Source: Streptomyces broussonetiae
GTDB taxonomy: Bacteria > Actinomycetota > Actinomycetes > Streptomycetales > Streptomycetaceae
Direction of reading: 5' to 3'
Assembly: GCF_009796285.1 (NCBI RefSeq)
Contig: NZ_CP047020.1
Location: 3,906,001-3,970,000 of the forward strand
Length of the DNA: 64,000 nt
Under the pieces are notes generated by a model. That model searched no databases. It saw nothing but the letters and a program-made list of their open reading frames with translations, and was not told the origin of the DNA. The translations under genes were made by a program, and so were the position numbers. Below are positions 50,663 to 59,624 of the stretch, piece by piece. Positions within the stretch are counted from its first letter, which is position 1, and the number at the start of each line of letters is the position of its first letter.

Positions 50663-51552
50663 GACAGCGCCCTCCCCAGTGCTCGTCGGGCCAGCGCGGC
50701 GACGGTGCGCCGCAGGTGCAGTACGGCGGGCGGAAGTGCGGGTACCGAGCCGTCGGACTCCGGTGCCTGGTCCGGGATGCAGGCCGCGGCCACGTACTCG
50801 CCGAAGGCGTTCAGGGCCTCCGGCACGAGCGCGCGGTCGTTGTCCCAGTCGATCAGCTGCGCGACCCACTCCTCGGCCTCCAGCGGCCTGAGCGGCATCG
50901 GCGCTATGGCACCGACGGCGCACCGCACTCCGCGCCGGGCGGGGTCGAGGACGAGGGCCACGGAGGCCAGCGCGCGGCCCGGCCCGGTGCGTCCGGTCGC
51001 CTTCAGGAAGACCTGCGGGGCGTGCAGCAGCGGTACGCGCACGTAGCCGATGAGTTCGCCGCCGCGGAGCATTTCCATGCCGGCCAGCAGGTGCGACACC
51101 GGCATCTCGCGGCGGGCTCCGCCCGGGCCCGCGATGATCAGCGTGGCTTCCAGGGCGGCCAGCACCGGCAGCGCGTCCCCGGTGGGGGCGGCCGAGGCGA
51201 TGTTGCCGCCCAGGGTGCCGGCGTTGCGGATGTGCGGCGGGCCCGCGGCGCGCGCGGCGGCGGCGAGCGCCGGGATCAGGGCCGCGAAGTCGGGGCGGCC
51301 CATCCGCGCGTGCGTGAGGCCCGCGCCGAGCAGCGCGTGGCCGTCCTGGTACTGCCAGCCGCGGATCTCGCTGATCCGCCCGAGGCCCACCAGGGCGGCG
51401 GGCCTGAGCTGGCCGGAGTTGACGGCGGCCATCAGGTCGGTGCCGCCCGCGACGGGCACGGCGGTGGGCATGGCCCCGAGGGCCGCCACCGCCTCGTCCA
51501 GCGTCGTGGGCAGCGTGACGGCCTGCGCCGCCTGCGGTGCGTGCGTGGTCAA
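50659..51552 (-). CDS. Xanthine dehydrogenase-family FAD-binding subunit
   Basis: A 297-residue FAD subunit (CoxM/XdhB). The FAD-binding motifs are VAGGTDLMAAVNSGQLRP, and IRNAGTLGGNIASAAPTGDALP. It moves electrons from the two clusters to the final acceptor. I place the start at TTG 51552, which has AAGGGG 8 nt upstream (MTTHAPQAAQ after initiation); a GTG at 51579 is the alternative and has no ribosome site. It is the first gene of the three-gene operon; 51580-51802 holds the promoter and no gene. Confidence 0.87.
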   Translation of the reverse strand: MTTHAPQAAQAVTLPTTLDEAVAALGAMPTAVPVAGGTDLMAAVNSGQLRPAALVGLGRISEIRGWQYQDGHALLGAGLTHARMGRPDFAALIPALAAAARAAGPPHIRNAGTLGGNIASAAPTGDALPVLAALEATLIIAGPGGARREMPVSHLLAGMEMLRGGELIGYVRVPLLHAPQVFLKATGRTGPGRALASVALVLDPARRGVRCAVGAIAPMPLRPLEAEEWVAQLIDWDNDRALVPEALNAFGEYVAAACIPDQAPESDGSVPALPPAVLHLRRTVAALARRALGRALS

Positions 51553-51802
51553 ACCGGCTGCCCCTTCCCGCTGCCCCACCTGGTCCCACCTGTGTGGCCG
51601 TACGGTACGTGCTCACAGGGCGGACGTGGCAACTCTGGCACATCTTCGCAAGGGCCGAACGCGGGGGTCCGCTAGCAGGCACTAGGAGACATTCGCCCAC
51701 CTCACAAGGGACATGGACCGATTTGACATAGCATCGCCGGTGCATACCGATTGACACTCTTCGGTGACTCTTGGCGCTATTTTCACCGCGCGTTCGGAAC
51801 GG

Positions 51803-53437
51803 TCACTTGTTCGGCGGCGCCCCCTCGATCGGACGGCCGGGGACACCGGGGCGTTTCTGCCACGGCCGGGGCCCGGCGGGTGGCCGATAGGCGACCCCCA
51901 GGGCGTCAAGTCGCGCGTAATGGGCGGCCATACGGCGCTCGAAACCGGCGAAGTCCCGTTCCGCGGGGGCGGGCAGCCGGCTCCAGGCCACCTCGGCGAA
52001 GGCGGCGAGCCGGGGGAAGGTCTGGTAGTCCACGCGCGCGGCGTCCTCCAGCACCTCGGTCCAGACGTTGGCCTGGGTGCCCAGCACATGCCGGGCCTCG
52101 GCCTCGGTGAGCCCGTCCGGGACGGGTTCGAACCGGTAGACGTCCTCCAGGGTGCGCACGAAGCCGATGGGCACCGGTTCGTCCTCGCCCGGGGCCTGAC
52201 GGTGGTCCAGGTACACGTACTGCTCCGGGCACATGACGACGTCGTGGCCGGCCCGCGCGGCCGCGATCCCGCCGCCGTAGCCGCGCCAGGAGGACACCGC
52301 CGCGCCCTCGGCGAGTCCGCCCTCCAGGATTTCGTCCCAGCCGATCAGCCGCCGCCCGCGCGCGGCGAGCCACGCGTCGAAGTGCCCGATGAACCACGAC
52401 TGCAGGGCGTCCTCGTCGGTGAGCCCGAGATCCGCGATCCGGGTCTTGGCGGTGACCGACTCGGTCCACTGTTCCTTGCGGCATTCGTCGCCGCCGACGT
52501 GCACGAACGTGGAGAACTCCGCGGCGTCCGCCGGGAACAGCTCCAGGACTTCCTCGAACACCCCCTCGTAGAAGCGCAGGGTGGTGTCGGTGGGGGCGAG
52601 TACGTTGGAGGAGATCCCCCAGTTGTCCCAGACCCTCAGGGCGGTGGTGTCGATGACGTCGGTGTTGCCGAGTTCCGGGTACGCGGCGATGGCGGCCTGC
52701 GAGTGGCCCGGTACGTCGATTTCCGGGACGACGGCGATATGCCGCTCGGCGGCGTAGGCGACGATCTCCCGGATGTCGTCCTGGGTGTAGTAGCCCCCGT
52801 GCGGCTTCTCCTCCCACAGCGGGGAGGCCCGGTGACCGAATTTCGACCGCGCCCGCCAGGAGGCGGTCCCGGTCAGCTCCGGATAGCGCTTGATCTCGAT
52901 GCGCCAGCCCTGGTCGTCGGTCAGATGGAAGTGGAAGACGTTGAGTTTGTGCGCGGCCATGAGGTCGAGGTAGCGCAGCACGCCTTCCTTGGGCATGAAG
53001 TGCCGGGCGACATCGAGGAGAAGACCGCGCCAGCGGAATCGCGGGCCGTCCTCGACGGCGACGGCCGGCACCTCCCAGGCCCGCTCCGGCCGCAGCGGCG
53101 CCCGGCGGAAGGCGTCGGCGCCCAGCAGCTGACGGAAGGTCTGGGCGCCCCAGAAGACGCCGGCCGGGCTGCCGCCCTCGATGCGGATCGGCCACGCGTC
53201 GCTGACCAGCCGGTAGCCCTCGGGCGGCAGGCCGGGATCGATGCCCAGCACGATCCGGTGCGGGCGGTCGGGGCCGTCCGGGAACGGCAGGCCTGTCGCC
53301 GCGCCCACGGTGGCCCGCAGCCAGCGCGCGGTGCCCTCCGTGCCCGGCAGTGCCTGAAGCGCGGTGTTGCCGTCGAGACGCGTGAGGCCGGACGAGTTGC
53401 CGACGACGCTCACCGGCGCGGGAATCACATCAACCAT
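51803..53437 (-). CDS. GH20 beta-N-acetylhexosaminidase, cytoplasmic
   Basis: A 544-residue glycosidase. The catalytic pair is Asp317-Glu318 in FVHVGGDECRKEQW, with FRWRGLLLDVARHFMP, FHFHLTDDQGWRIEIK and VVPEIDVPGHSQAAI around the active site. Substrate-assisted hydrolysis of beta-GlcNAc ends follows from the family. There is no signal peptide, so it should cut imported chitobiose-type sugars in the cytoplasm. The start ATG 53437 lies next to the permease remnant, of whose operon it was the last gene. No DasR palindrome is visible nearby. Confidence 0.93.
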   Translation of the reverse strand: MVDVIPAPVSVVGNSSGLTRLDGNTALQALPGTEGTARWLRATVGAATGLPFPDGPDRPHRIVLGIDPGLPPEGYRLVSDAWPIRIEGGSPAGVFWGAQTFRQLLGADAFRRAPLRPERAWEVPAVAVEDGPRFRWRGLLLDVARHFMPKEGVLRYLDLMAAHKLNVFHFHLTDDQGWRIEIKRYPELTGTASWRARSKFGHRASPLWEEKPHGGYYTQDDIREIVAYAAERHIAVVPEIDVPGHSQAAIAAYPELGNTDVIDTTALRVWDNWGISSNVLAPTDTTLRFYEGVFEEVLELFPADAAEFSTFVHVGGDECRKEQWTESVTAKTRIADLGLTDEDALQSWFIGHFDAWLAARGRRLIGWDEILEGGLAEGAAVSSWRGYGGGIAAARAGHDVVMCPEQYVYLDHRQAPGEDEPVPIGFVRTLEDVYRFEPVPDGLTEAEARHVLGTQANVWTEVLEDAARVDYQTFPRLAAFAEVAWSRLPAPAERDFAGFERRMAAHYARLDALGVAYRPPAGPRPWQKRPGVPGRPIEGAPPNK

Positions 53438-53438
53438 G

Positions 53439-54180
53439 TCAGTCCTTTACCGCTCCGCCCAGTCCGGAGACCAGACGCCGCTGTACGAGTACGAAGAAGA
53501 CCAGCACCGGAATCGTCATCACCGTGGACGCGGCCATGACCCCGCCCCAGTCCGGGTCGTCCGGTTTGCAGAACACCAGCAGGGCCATCGGCAGGGTCGA
53601 CTGTGAGGTGTCGCTGATGATGAAGGACTTGGCGAACAGGAAGTCGTTCCAGGCCGAGATGAAGGAAAACACGCTCGTGGCCACCAGACCGGGCAGGACG
53701 AGCGGGAAAAGGATCTGCCAGAGGAATCGCGCACGGCTCGCTCCGTCGAGGTACGCGGCCTCCTCCAGCTCCTCGGGAACGGCTTTCACGAACCCCCGCA
53801 GCATCCAGATCGCGAAGGGCAGCGAGAAGGCGATGTGGGGCAGGATCAGCGAGCCGAGCGTGTTCAGCTGGCCGAAGTCCCGCATGAGGAACAACAGCGG
53901 GATCGTGAGGGCTTCCACGGGCACCATCTGGGCCACCAGGAACATGATCGGCAAGGTGGTCCGGAAGCGGAACCGGAATCGTGTGACGGCGGTCGCGGCG
54001 AGAAACGCGATCAGCGCCGAGGAGATCACCACACTGCCCGCCACCACCGCACTGTTGACGAAGTAGCGGCCGAATTCATGCTGCCCGAACACCCGCCTGA
54101 AGGAGTCCAACGACGGCGCCCGGGTCCACGGCCGCGGCTCGGCCGAGCGGATCTCCCCGGCCGCGCCGCGCCCTCCGCGC
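53439..54180 (-). pseudogene. N-terminally truncated sugar ABC transporter permease (MalG type)
   Basis: The C-terminal 240 or so residues of a carbohydrate ABC permease. It keeps the EAA loop (AVPEELEEAAYLDGASRARFLWQILFPLVLPGL) and about five helices, but the usual first helix and start codon are missing. It is joined at about 54,150-54,180 to the frame-shifted remains of a sugar-binding protein gene. No ribosome site opens its frame. Family members are about 270-300 residues. It lies directly before the GH20 gene and is not expected to make a functional channel. Confidence 0.75.
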
Positions 54181-54264
54181 AGCGGAGGTCTGCGGGGCAC
54201 AGGCGGTGGCGACGACGGCGACGACGGCCGTGAGGAGCACGGCCGGCCGGGGAGCGAACTTCAT
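54181..54264 (-). pseudogene. Signal-peptide remnant of a sugar-binding lipoprotein gene
   Basis: From ATG 54264 (GGAGG 8 nt upstream) the frame encodes a lipoprotein signal, MKFAPRPAVLLTAVVAVVAT then ACAPQTSA, and then loses homology in an Arg/Gly run before a stop near 54,076. This is the start of a substrate-binding protein whose remainder is gone. Confidence 0.65.
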
Positions 54265-54285
54265 GGAGTGAACCTCCGAGCCTCG

Positions 54286-54300
54286 TTGCAACATATGCAA
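54286..54300. promoter_or_regulatory. TTGCA-N5-TGCAA palindrome upstream of the broken sugar operon
   Basis: A perfect inverted repeat TTGCA (54286-54290) and TGCAA (54296-54300) lies 22 bp before the remnant start and overlaps a plausible minus-strand -10 element (CATATG, with TTGTGC about 18 bp further upstream). This is typical of a LacI- or GntR-type sugar repressor site. Confidence 0.45.
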
Positions 54301-54390
54301 TGACTGTTTCGCTCTGCACAACAGACTTGGAGGCTAAGGAGTACATGAACATGCCGACAAGAGGTCTCCACCACTTCGTGACATGCAAAA

Positions 54391-54425
54391 GCCCCCGGAG
54401 GCGCACCTGAACGCGCCCCGGGGGC
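54391..54425 (-). terminator. Hairpin terminator after the DUF3039 gene
   Basis: An 8-bp GC stem plus a 5-bp block (one bulged A) around an 8-nt loop, 24 nt past the DUF3039 stop on the minus strand. Confidence 0.75.
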
Positions 54426-54448
54426 CTGCAAGTCCCGGACGGAAGGGA

Positions 54449-54730
54449 CTACTTCTTGTCGCCGCTCTTGTCGTCGCCGCCGCTGCCCATGGACTCGTAG
54501 ATCTCCTTGCACATGGGACACACGGGGTACTTCTTCGGGTCGCGGCCCGGCACCCAGACCTTGCCGCACAGCGCCACGACGGGGGTACCGTCGAGGGCGC
54601 TCGCCATGATCTTGTCCTTCTGGACGTAGTGGGCGAAGCGCTCGTGGTCGCCGTCGCCGTGGGACACCTGTGGCGCCGGCTCTACGAGGGTCCCCGTACC
54701 AGTCCCGCGCTCGGGCTCAAGAGTGCTCAT
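54449..54730 (-). CDS. DUF3039 protein with a zinc-finger-like Cys pattern
   Basis: A 93-residue actinobacterial DUF3039 protein. It has DGDHERFAHYVQKDKIMASALDGTPVVALCGKVWVPGRDPKKYPVCPMCKEIYE, that is, a Cys, then a Cys-x2-Cys pair, plausibly a zinc site with an additional His. The tail is Lys/Asp-rich. ATG 54730 is chosen; the frame to 54838 is not supported. It is 29 bp after the YqgE gene and may share its transcript. The family has no known function. Confidence 0.85.
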   Translation of the reverse strand: MSTLEPERGTGTGTLVEPAPQVSHGDGDHERFAHYVQKDKIMASALDGTPVVALCGKVWVPGRDPKKYPVCPMCKEIYESMGSGGDDKSGDKK

Positions 54731-54759
54731 ACCGCCCAGGGTACTGAAGCTCACAGGCA

Positions 54760-55332
54760 TCAGTTGAGCGAAGGGTCGTCCGGATACGTGGCCACCATCG
54801 CCAGTTCGCTGCGCTGGCGGCGCAGCACCTCGCGCCACAGCCGCTCCGGTGCCGGTGAGGAGACGTCCCCGGGCTCGGACTCGACCACGTACCAGGCGCC
54901 CTCGACCAGTTCGTCCTCCAGCTGACCGGGCCCCCAGCCGGCGTACCCGGCGAAGATTCTCAGGGAGCCGAGGGCCGAGGCGAGCAGCTCAGGCGGGGTC
55001 TCGAGGTCGACCAGGCCGATCGCGCCGTGCACCCGGCGCCAGCCCAGCGGGGCGCCGTCGGCGGCCCCGCCGCCCGGGATCACCGCGACGCCGAGCGCCG
55101 AGTCCAGCGAGACGGGGCCGCCCTGGAAGACCACCCCGGGCTCCCCGGCGAGGTCGGCCCAGCCCTCCAGGATGTCGCCCACGTCCACCGGAGTGGGACG
55201 GTTGAGGACGACGCCGAGGGAGCCCTCCTCGTCGTGGTCGAGAAGGAGCACCACCGCACGGTCGAAGTTCGGGTCCGCCAGGGCGGGCGTGGCCACGAGC
55301 AGCCGCCCTGTGAGCGAGGACACCTCGGTCAT
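54760..55332 (-). CDS. YqgE/AlgH-family protein
   Basis: A 190-residue UPF0301/DUF179 protein. Hallmarks are LTGRLLVATPALADPNFDRAVVLLLDHDEEGSLGVVLNRPT, VVFQGGPV and RIFAGYAGWGPGQLEDEL. The fold is known; the biochemical role is unclear despite the AlgH name. The start is ATG 55332; ATG 55341 is possible. The gene sits between DUF3039 and murA. Confidence 0.9.
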   Translation of the reverse strand: MTEVSSLTGRLLVATPALADPNFDRAVVLLLDHDEEGSLGVVLNRPTPVDVGDILEGWADLAGEPGVVFQGGPVSLDSALGVAVIPGGGAADGAPLGWRRVHGAIGLVDLETPPELLASALGSLRIFAGYAGWGPGQLEDELVEGAWYVVESEPGDVSSPAPERLWREVLRRQRSELAMVATYPDDPSLN

Positions 55333-55654
55333 GCCAGACATGATCCCGCATCTTCCCCGGTGTGGGGAGCCAATGCGGGCCGTGCAGCGCGCATCGAGCG
55401 AGGTGCCCCGCAAAGGCCCCGTTCAGGACGGTGACGGGAGACGGGTGGGCGCAGGGAGGCGGGCCCGGCGCATGCCCGCCCCGGTGACCCCATGTGCCCG
55501 ATAGCGCACGGTTCGTGTTGTGACACAGCTATGACGCGGCTTGACGGTCCTTGGGCTTACTAGAGGGGGGTGATCGGCGACTACCCTGTCCTTCCCGGCC
55601 CGCGCGCAACAGTGATCGGCCGTCTCCTGCCCAACTCATCGGAACGCGAGATTC
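55333..55654. other. Intergenic region between yqgE-like gene and murA
   Basis: 322 bp that should hold two divergent promoters. TTGACG occurs at 55541-55546 and could be a -35 for murA, but the spacing to an obvious -10 is poor. I see no gene and no hairpin in it. Confidence 0.5.
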
Positions 55655-56995
55655 ATGACCGTCAACGACGATGTCCTGCTTGTCCACGGCGGAACCCCGC
55701 TCGAGGGCGAGATCCGTGTCCGCGGTGCGAAGAACCTCGTGCCGAAGGCCATGGTCGCCGCCCTGCTGGGCAGTGCGCCGAGCCGACTGCGCAATGTTCC
55801 GGACATCCGTGACGTGCGCGTCGTGCGTGGCCTGCTCCAGCTGCACGGGGTGACGGTCCGTCCGGGCGAGGAGCCCGGCGAGCTGATCCTGGACCCGACG
55901 CGCGTCGAGAGCGCCAACGTGGCCGACATCGATGCCCACGCCGGTTCCAGCCGTATCCCGATCCTCTTCTGCGGTCCCCTGCTGCACCGTCTCGGCCACG
56001 CGTTCATCCCGGGCCTCGGCGGCTGTGACATCGGCGGCCGGCCCATCGACTTCCACTTCGACGTGCTGCGGCAGTTCGGCGCGACGATCGAGAAGCGGGC
56101 CGACGGGCAGTACCTGGAGGCCCCCAAGGGCCTGCGCGGCACGAAGATCCGGCTGCCGTACCCGTCCGTCGGCACGACCGAGCAGGTGCTGCTGACGGCC
56201 GTCATGGCCGAGGGCGTCACGGAGTTGTCCAACGCGGCTGTCGAGCCGGAGATCGAGGACCTCATCTGCGTGCTGCAGAAGATGGGCGCGATCATCGCGA
56301 TGGACACCGACCGCACGATCCGCATCACCGGTGTGGAGAGCCTCGGCGGCTACACCCACCGTGCCCTGCCGGACCGCCTGGAGGCCGCGTCCTGGGCGTC
56401 GGCCGCGCTCGCGACCAACGGCAACATCTACGTCCGCGGCGCCCAGCAGCGTTCGATGATGACGTTCCTGAACACCTACCGGAAGGTGGGCGGTGCCTTC
56501 GAGATCGACGACGAGGGCATCCGCTTCTGGCACCCCGGCGGCCAGCTCAAGTCCATCGCGCTCGAGACGGACGTGCACCCCGGCTTCCAGACGGACTGGC
56601 AGCAGCCGCTGGTGGTGGCCCTGACGCAGGCCACGGGCCTGTCCATCATCCACGAGACGGTCTACGAGTCCCGCCTGGGCTTCACCTCCGCGCTGAACCA
56701 GATGGGTGCCCACATCCAGCTCTACCGCGAGTGCCTGGGCGGCTCGGACTGCCGTTTCGGCCAGCGGAACTTCCTGCACTCGGCGGTCGTCTCCGGCCCG
56801 ACCAGGCTGCAGGGCGCCGACCTCGTCATCCCCGACCTGCGCGGCGGCTTCTCGTACCTGATCGCGGCCCTGGCCGCCGAGGGCACCTCCCGGGTCCACG
56901 GCATCGAACTCATCAACCGCGGCTACGAGAACTTCATGGACAAGCTCGTGGAACTCGGCGCGAAGGTCGAGCTGCCGGGCAAGGCGCTCGGCTAG
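55655..56995 (+). CDS. murA: UDP-N-acetylglucosamine 1-carboxyvinyltransferase (MurA type)
   Basis: A 446-residue EPSP-synthase-fold enzyme of the first peptidoglycan precursor step. Lys26-Asn27 (RGAKNLVPKAMVAALL) and the active-site Cys124 loop (GLGGCDIGGRPIDFHFDVL) are present, the Cys being the fosfomycin target. The usual MurA length is about 420. The start is ATG 55655. It is alone on its strand, with a perfect 21-bp hairpin 8 nt after the stop. Some Streptomyces have two MurA copies; I cannot tell from this window which one this is. Confidence 0.94.
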   Translation: MTVNDDVLLVHGGTPLEGEIRVRGAKNLVPKAMVAALLGSAPSRLRNVPDIRDVRVVRGLLQLHGVTVRPGEEPGELILDPTRVESANVADIDAHAGSSRIPILFCGPLLHRLGHAFIPGLGGCDIGGRPIDFHFDVLRQFGATIEKRADGQYLEAPKGLRGTKIRLPYPSVGTTEQVLLTAVMAEGVTELSNAAVEPEIEDLICVLQKMGAIIAMDTDRTIRITGVESLGGYTHRALPDRLEAASWASAALATNGNIYVRGAQQRSMMTFLNTYRKVGGAFEIDDEGIRFWHPGGQLKSIALETDVHPGFQTDWQQPLVVALTQATGLSIIHETVYESRLGFTSALNQMGAHIQLYRECLGGSDCRFGQRNFLHSAVVSGPTRLQGADLVIPDLRGGFSYLIAALAAEGTSRVHGIELINRGYENFMDKLVELGAKVELPGKALG

Positions 56996-57003
56996 GCGTT
57001 GCT

Positions 57004-57050
57004 ACGACAATGGGGCGGCCCCTTGGCGAAAGGGGCCGCCCCATTGTCGT
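57004..57050 (+). terminator. Perfect 21-bp hairpin terminator after murA
   Basis: The left arm (57004-57024) and right arm (57030-57050) pair fully around a 5-nt loop, beginning 8 nt past the murA stop. Confidence 0.88.
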
Positions 57051-57103
57051 TGTCCACGCCCGCTGTGGACGCGCCCCGAAAGGGCGCGGGGCCGTGTCGG
57101 CCT

Positions 57104-57128
57104 GCGGCTCCGCCGCGCGGGCGCGACC
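57104..57128. repeat. Dispersed intergenic repeat, copy 1
   Basis: 25 bp beginning GCGGCTCCGCCGCGCGGGCG, identical to 62083-62107. It contains a small palindrome (GCGGC-TCC-GCCGC). Both copies lie in gene spacers and in similar surroundings (a GGGGCGCGGG-like stretch before, CCGGCTGCAG or CCAGCCACG after). Confidence 0.75.
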
Positions 57129-57201
57129 GGCTGCAGACGACACTGCCCACGGCGCTTGCGTCGAACGGCGCTCCGGTGGACCGGCGCTCGACGCAGAGCG
57201 C

Positions 57202-57483
57202 TTACTTGCCCTTGGCCGCTTCCTTGAGCTTGCTGCCCGCGGTGACCTTCACGCTGTAGCCGGCGGGGATGTTGATCGGCTCGCCGGTCTGCGGGTTGCG
57301 CGCGGTGCGAGCGGCACGGTGGGTGCGCTCGAAGGTCAGGAAGCCGGGGATGGTGACCTTCTCGTCGCCCTTGGCGACGATCTCGCCGACGGTCTCGGCG
57401 AACGCGGCCAGCACGGCGTCGGCGTCCTTGCGGGTCACCTCGGCGCGGTCGGCCAGCGCGGCCACCAGCTCACTGCGGTTCAT
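57202..57483 (-). CDS. hup: HU-family DNA-binding protein
   Basis: A 93-residue nucleoid protein, standard HU length. MNRSELVAALADRAEVTRKDADAVLAAF begins the helical dimer part. The DNA-binding arm follows as FERTHRAARTARNPQTGEPINIPAGYSVKVTAGSKLKEAAKG. It lacks the long Lys/Ala-rich tail of HupS-type proteins. The start is ATG 57483, with GGGAG close upstream; an open frame to 57708 is non-coding. The 347-bp region to its right holds its promoter and a hairpin. Confidence 0.94.
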   Translation of the reverse strand: MNRSELVAALADRAEVTRKDADAVLAAFAETVGEIVAKGDEKVTIPGFLTFERTHRAARTARNPQTGEPINIPAGYSVKVTAGSKLKEAAKGK

Positions 57484-57718
57484 GTTGTTACTCCCGTGTT
57501 TTTCTTGCCGTTGGGGTGTGCCGCGGGGCGGATCCGCCCGAGGCACTGCGATGCCGATGCGCTCGCGCCCAGGGACGCATCCTGCCCCTACCTGCGGCGG
57601 TAAAGCCAATCCGGCACCCGTAGGAGTCGTGAGAACACCCTGGGGAGTCACACGAAAAGCGCCCGCTCGGCGCCACCCTAGAGTGCGCCCGGCATCGGCT
57701 GGTTCCACGACGCGCCGA

Positions 57719-57755
57719 TGCAGGGGCCGCCGTGTTGATCCTCACAGCCCCTGCA
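57719..57755 (-). terminator. Possible terminator after the malic enzyme
   Basis: A 9-bp stem (TGCAGGGGC at 57719-57727 with GCCCCTGCA at 57747-57755, 19-nt loop), about 75 nt past the malic enzyme stop. The rest of 57484-57830 holds the hup promoter and no gene that I can see. Confidence 0.4.
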
Positions 57756-57830
57756 CAGTACGGCACGGCGTCACCGGGACGTCGCCCGGGCGCCGCTCTC
57801 GCGTCACCCGGCGCCAGGCCCCCGGCGTGC

Positions 57831-59246
57831 CTAGACGGTCGCGCCCGCGGCCTTCGCGGCCTCGCGGACGGCACCGGCGACGGCGCCCGCCACCTTGTCG
57901 TTGAAGACGCTCGGGATGATGTAGTTCGGGTTCAGCTCGTCCTGGCTGACCACGTCCGCGAGGGCCTGCGCGGCAGCGAGCATCATCTCGGTGTTGACGG
58001 TGCGGGACTGGGCGTCCAGCAGGCCGCGGAAGACACCCGGGAAGACCAGCACGTTGTTGATCTGGTTCGGGAAGTCGGAGCGGCCGGTGGCCACGACGGC
58101 CGCCGTCTGACGGGCGATCGCCGGGTCCACCTCGGGGTCGGGGTTCGCGAGCGCGAACACGATGGCGCCGTCGGCCATGGCGGCCACGTCGTCGCCGTCG
58201 AGGACGTTCGGGGCGGAGACGCCGATGAAGACGTCGGCGCCGCGCACGGCCTCCTTCAGGGTGCCGCTCAGGCCCTCGGGGTTGGTGTTGTCGGCGATCC
58301 AGCGCAGCGCCGAACCGGCCGGGGCGTTCACCAGGTCCTCGCGGCCGGCGTGCACGACACCGTGGATGTCGGCGACGACGGCGTTCTTCACGCCCGCGGC
58401 GAGCAGCAGCTTGAGGATGGCCGTACCGGCCGCGCCGGCGCCGGACATGACGACCCGGATGTTCTCGATGGCCTTGCCCGCCACCCGCAGGGCGTTGGTC
58501 AGGGCGGCGAGGACGACGATCGCGGTGCCGTGCTGGTCGTCGTGGAAGACGGGGATGTCGAGGGCCTCGCGCAGCCGGGCCTCGATCTCGAAGCAGCGGG
58601 GCGCGGAGATGTCCTCGAGGTTGATGCCGGCGAAGCCGGGCGCGATCGCCTTGACGATCTCCACGATCGCGTCGGTGTCCTGGGTGTCCAGGCAGATCGG
58701 CCAGGCGTCGATACCGGCGAAGCGCTTGAACAGGGCCGCCTTGCCCTCCATGACGGGCAGCGCGGCCTTGGGGCCGATGTTGCCGAGGCCGAGCACGGCG
58801 GAACCGTCCGTCACAACCGCAACGGAGTTGCGCTTGATGGTCAGGCGGCGGGCGTCCTCGGGGTTCTGGGCGATCGCCATGCAGACGCGGGCCACACCCG
58901 GCGTGTAGACCATGGAGAGGTCGTCACGGTTGCGGATGGGGTGCTTGGACTGCATCTCGATCTTGCCGCCGAGGTGCATCAGGAACGTACGGTCGGAGAC
59001 CTTGCCGAGGATGACGCCCTCGATGCCGCGCAGCTTTTCGACGATCTCCTCGGCGTGGGCCGTGGAGGTGGCCGCGATGGTCACGTCGATGCGGAGCTTC
59101 TCGTGGCCTGACGCGGTGACGTCGAGGCCGGTCACCGAGCCTCCGGAGGACTCCACGGCGGTGGTGAGCTGCGAGACGGCGGTTCCGCTCGCGGGCACCT
59201 CCAACCGGATGGTCATCGAGTAGGAGACGCTGGGCGCCGTTGCCAT
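57831..59246 (-). CDS. NAD(P)-dependent malic enzyme with N-terminal ACT-like domain
   Basis: A 471-residue oxidative decarboxylase that turns malate into pyruvate. The N-terminal 85 residues form an ACT-like domain (YSMTIRLEVPASGTAVSQLTTAVESSGG). The catalytic part begins at MVYTPGVARVC. Further segments are GDTQ-like CLDTQDTDAIVE, FEIEARLREALDIPVFHDDQHGTAIVVLA and the nucleotide fold VVMSGAGAAGTAIL. Cofactor choice is not certain. Start ATG 59246. Confidence 0.93.
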   Translation of the reverse strand: MATAPSVSYSMTIRLEVPASGTAVSQLTTAVESSGGSVTGLDVTASGHEKLRIDVTIAATSTAHAEEIVEKLRGIEGVILGKVSDRTFLMHLGGKIEMQSKHPIRNRDDLSMVYTPGVARVCMAIAQNPEDARRLTIKRNSVAVVTDGSAVLGLGNIGPKAALPVMEGKAALFKRFAGIDAWPICLDTQDTDAIVEIVKAIAPGFAGINLEDISAPRCFEIEARLREALDIPVFHDDQHGTAIVVLAALTNALRVAGKAIENIRVVMSGAGAAGTAILKLLLAAGVKNAVVADIHGVVHAGREDLVNAPAGSALRWIADNTNPEGLSGTLKEAVRGADVFIGVSAPNVLDGDDVAAMADGAIVFALANPDPEVDPAIARQTAAVVATGRSDFPNQINNVLVFPGVFRGLLDAQSRTVNTEMMLAAAQALADVVSQDELNPNYIIPSVFNDKVAGAVAGAVREAAKAAGATV

Positions 59247-59433
59247 GGCCGACTTCCTCTGCTTTCACCGTGTCGCGAAGTTGTGCCGTCCGATCGTCGC
59301 ACCTACCCCTGGGTACGTGGTAGTCGCCTCGGATTGCGGACGTTTTGTTCATGAGTGGTGCGCTGTTTCGGAAAACCACTTCCACCATACGAGAAGTGAT
59401 CAGGTGGGGAAAGGGGTCGTCCAGGCAAAGAAA

Positions 59434-59464
59434 GAGGCCCACGTCACATCGTGACGTGGGCCTC
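59434..59464 (-). terminator. Rho-independent terminator of the HelD-like gene
   Basis: A perfect 14-bp stem (59434-59447 with 59451-59464, loop ATC) followed on the minus strand by TTTCTTTG, a T tract rare in this window. The HelD-like stop is 160 nt upstream. Between 59247 and 59433 lies the malic enzyme promoter region; between 59465 and 59624 I see nothing else. Confidence 0.8.
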
Positions 59465-59624
59465 CCGCACGTTCATGACACCGACCCGCCATGCTCGCCT
59501 CGCGGCAAGTGGTCCCTCGCAGGGACAAAGGTTGGGCCCGGGGGCTTGGATCGAGCCGGTGCCGTACCCAGGCTAACAAACGGATGCCCAGGGCCATTCC
59601 TCTTACGGGCAGTTCACAGGAAAC

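Noticed and set aside
51803..54300. DasR operator controlling the hexosaminidase
   Set aside because: I looked for TGGTCTAGACCA-like sequence in the spacers at both ends and found none. The only palindrome is of the TTGCA-N5-TGCAA type.
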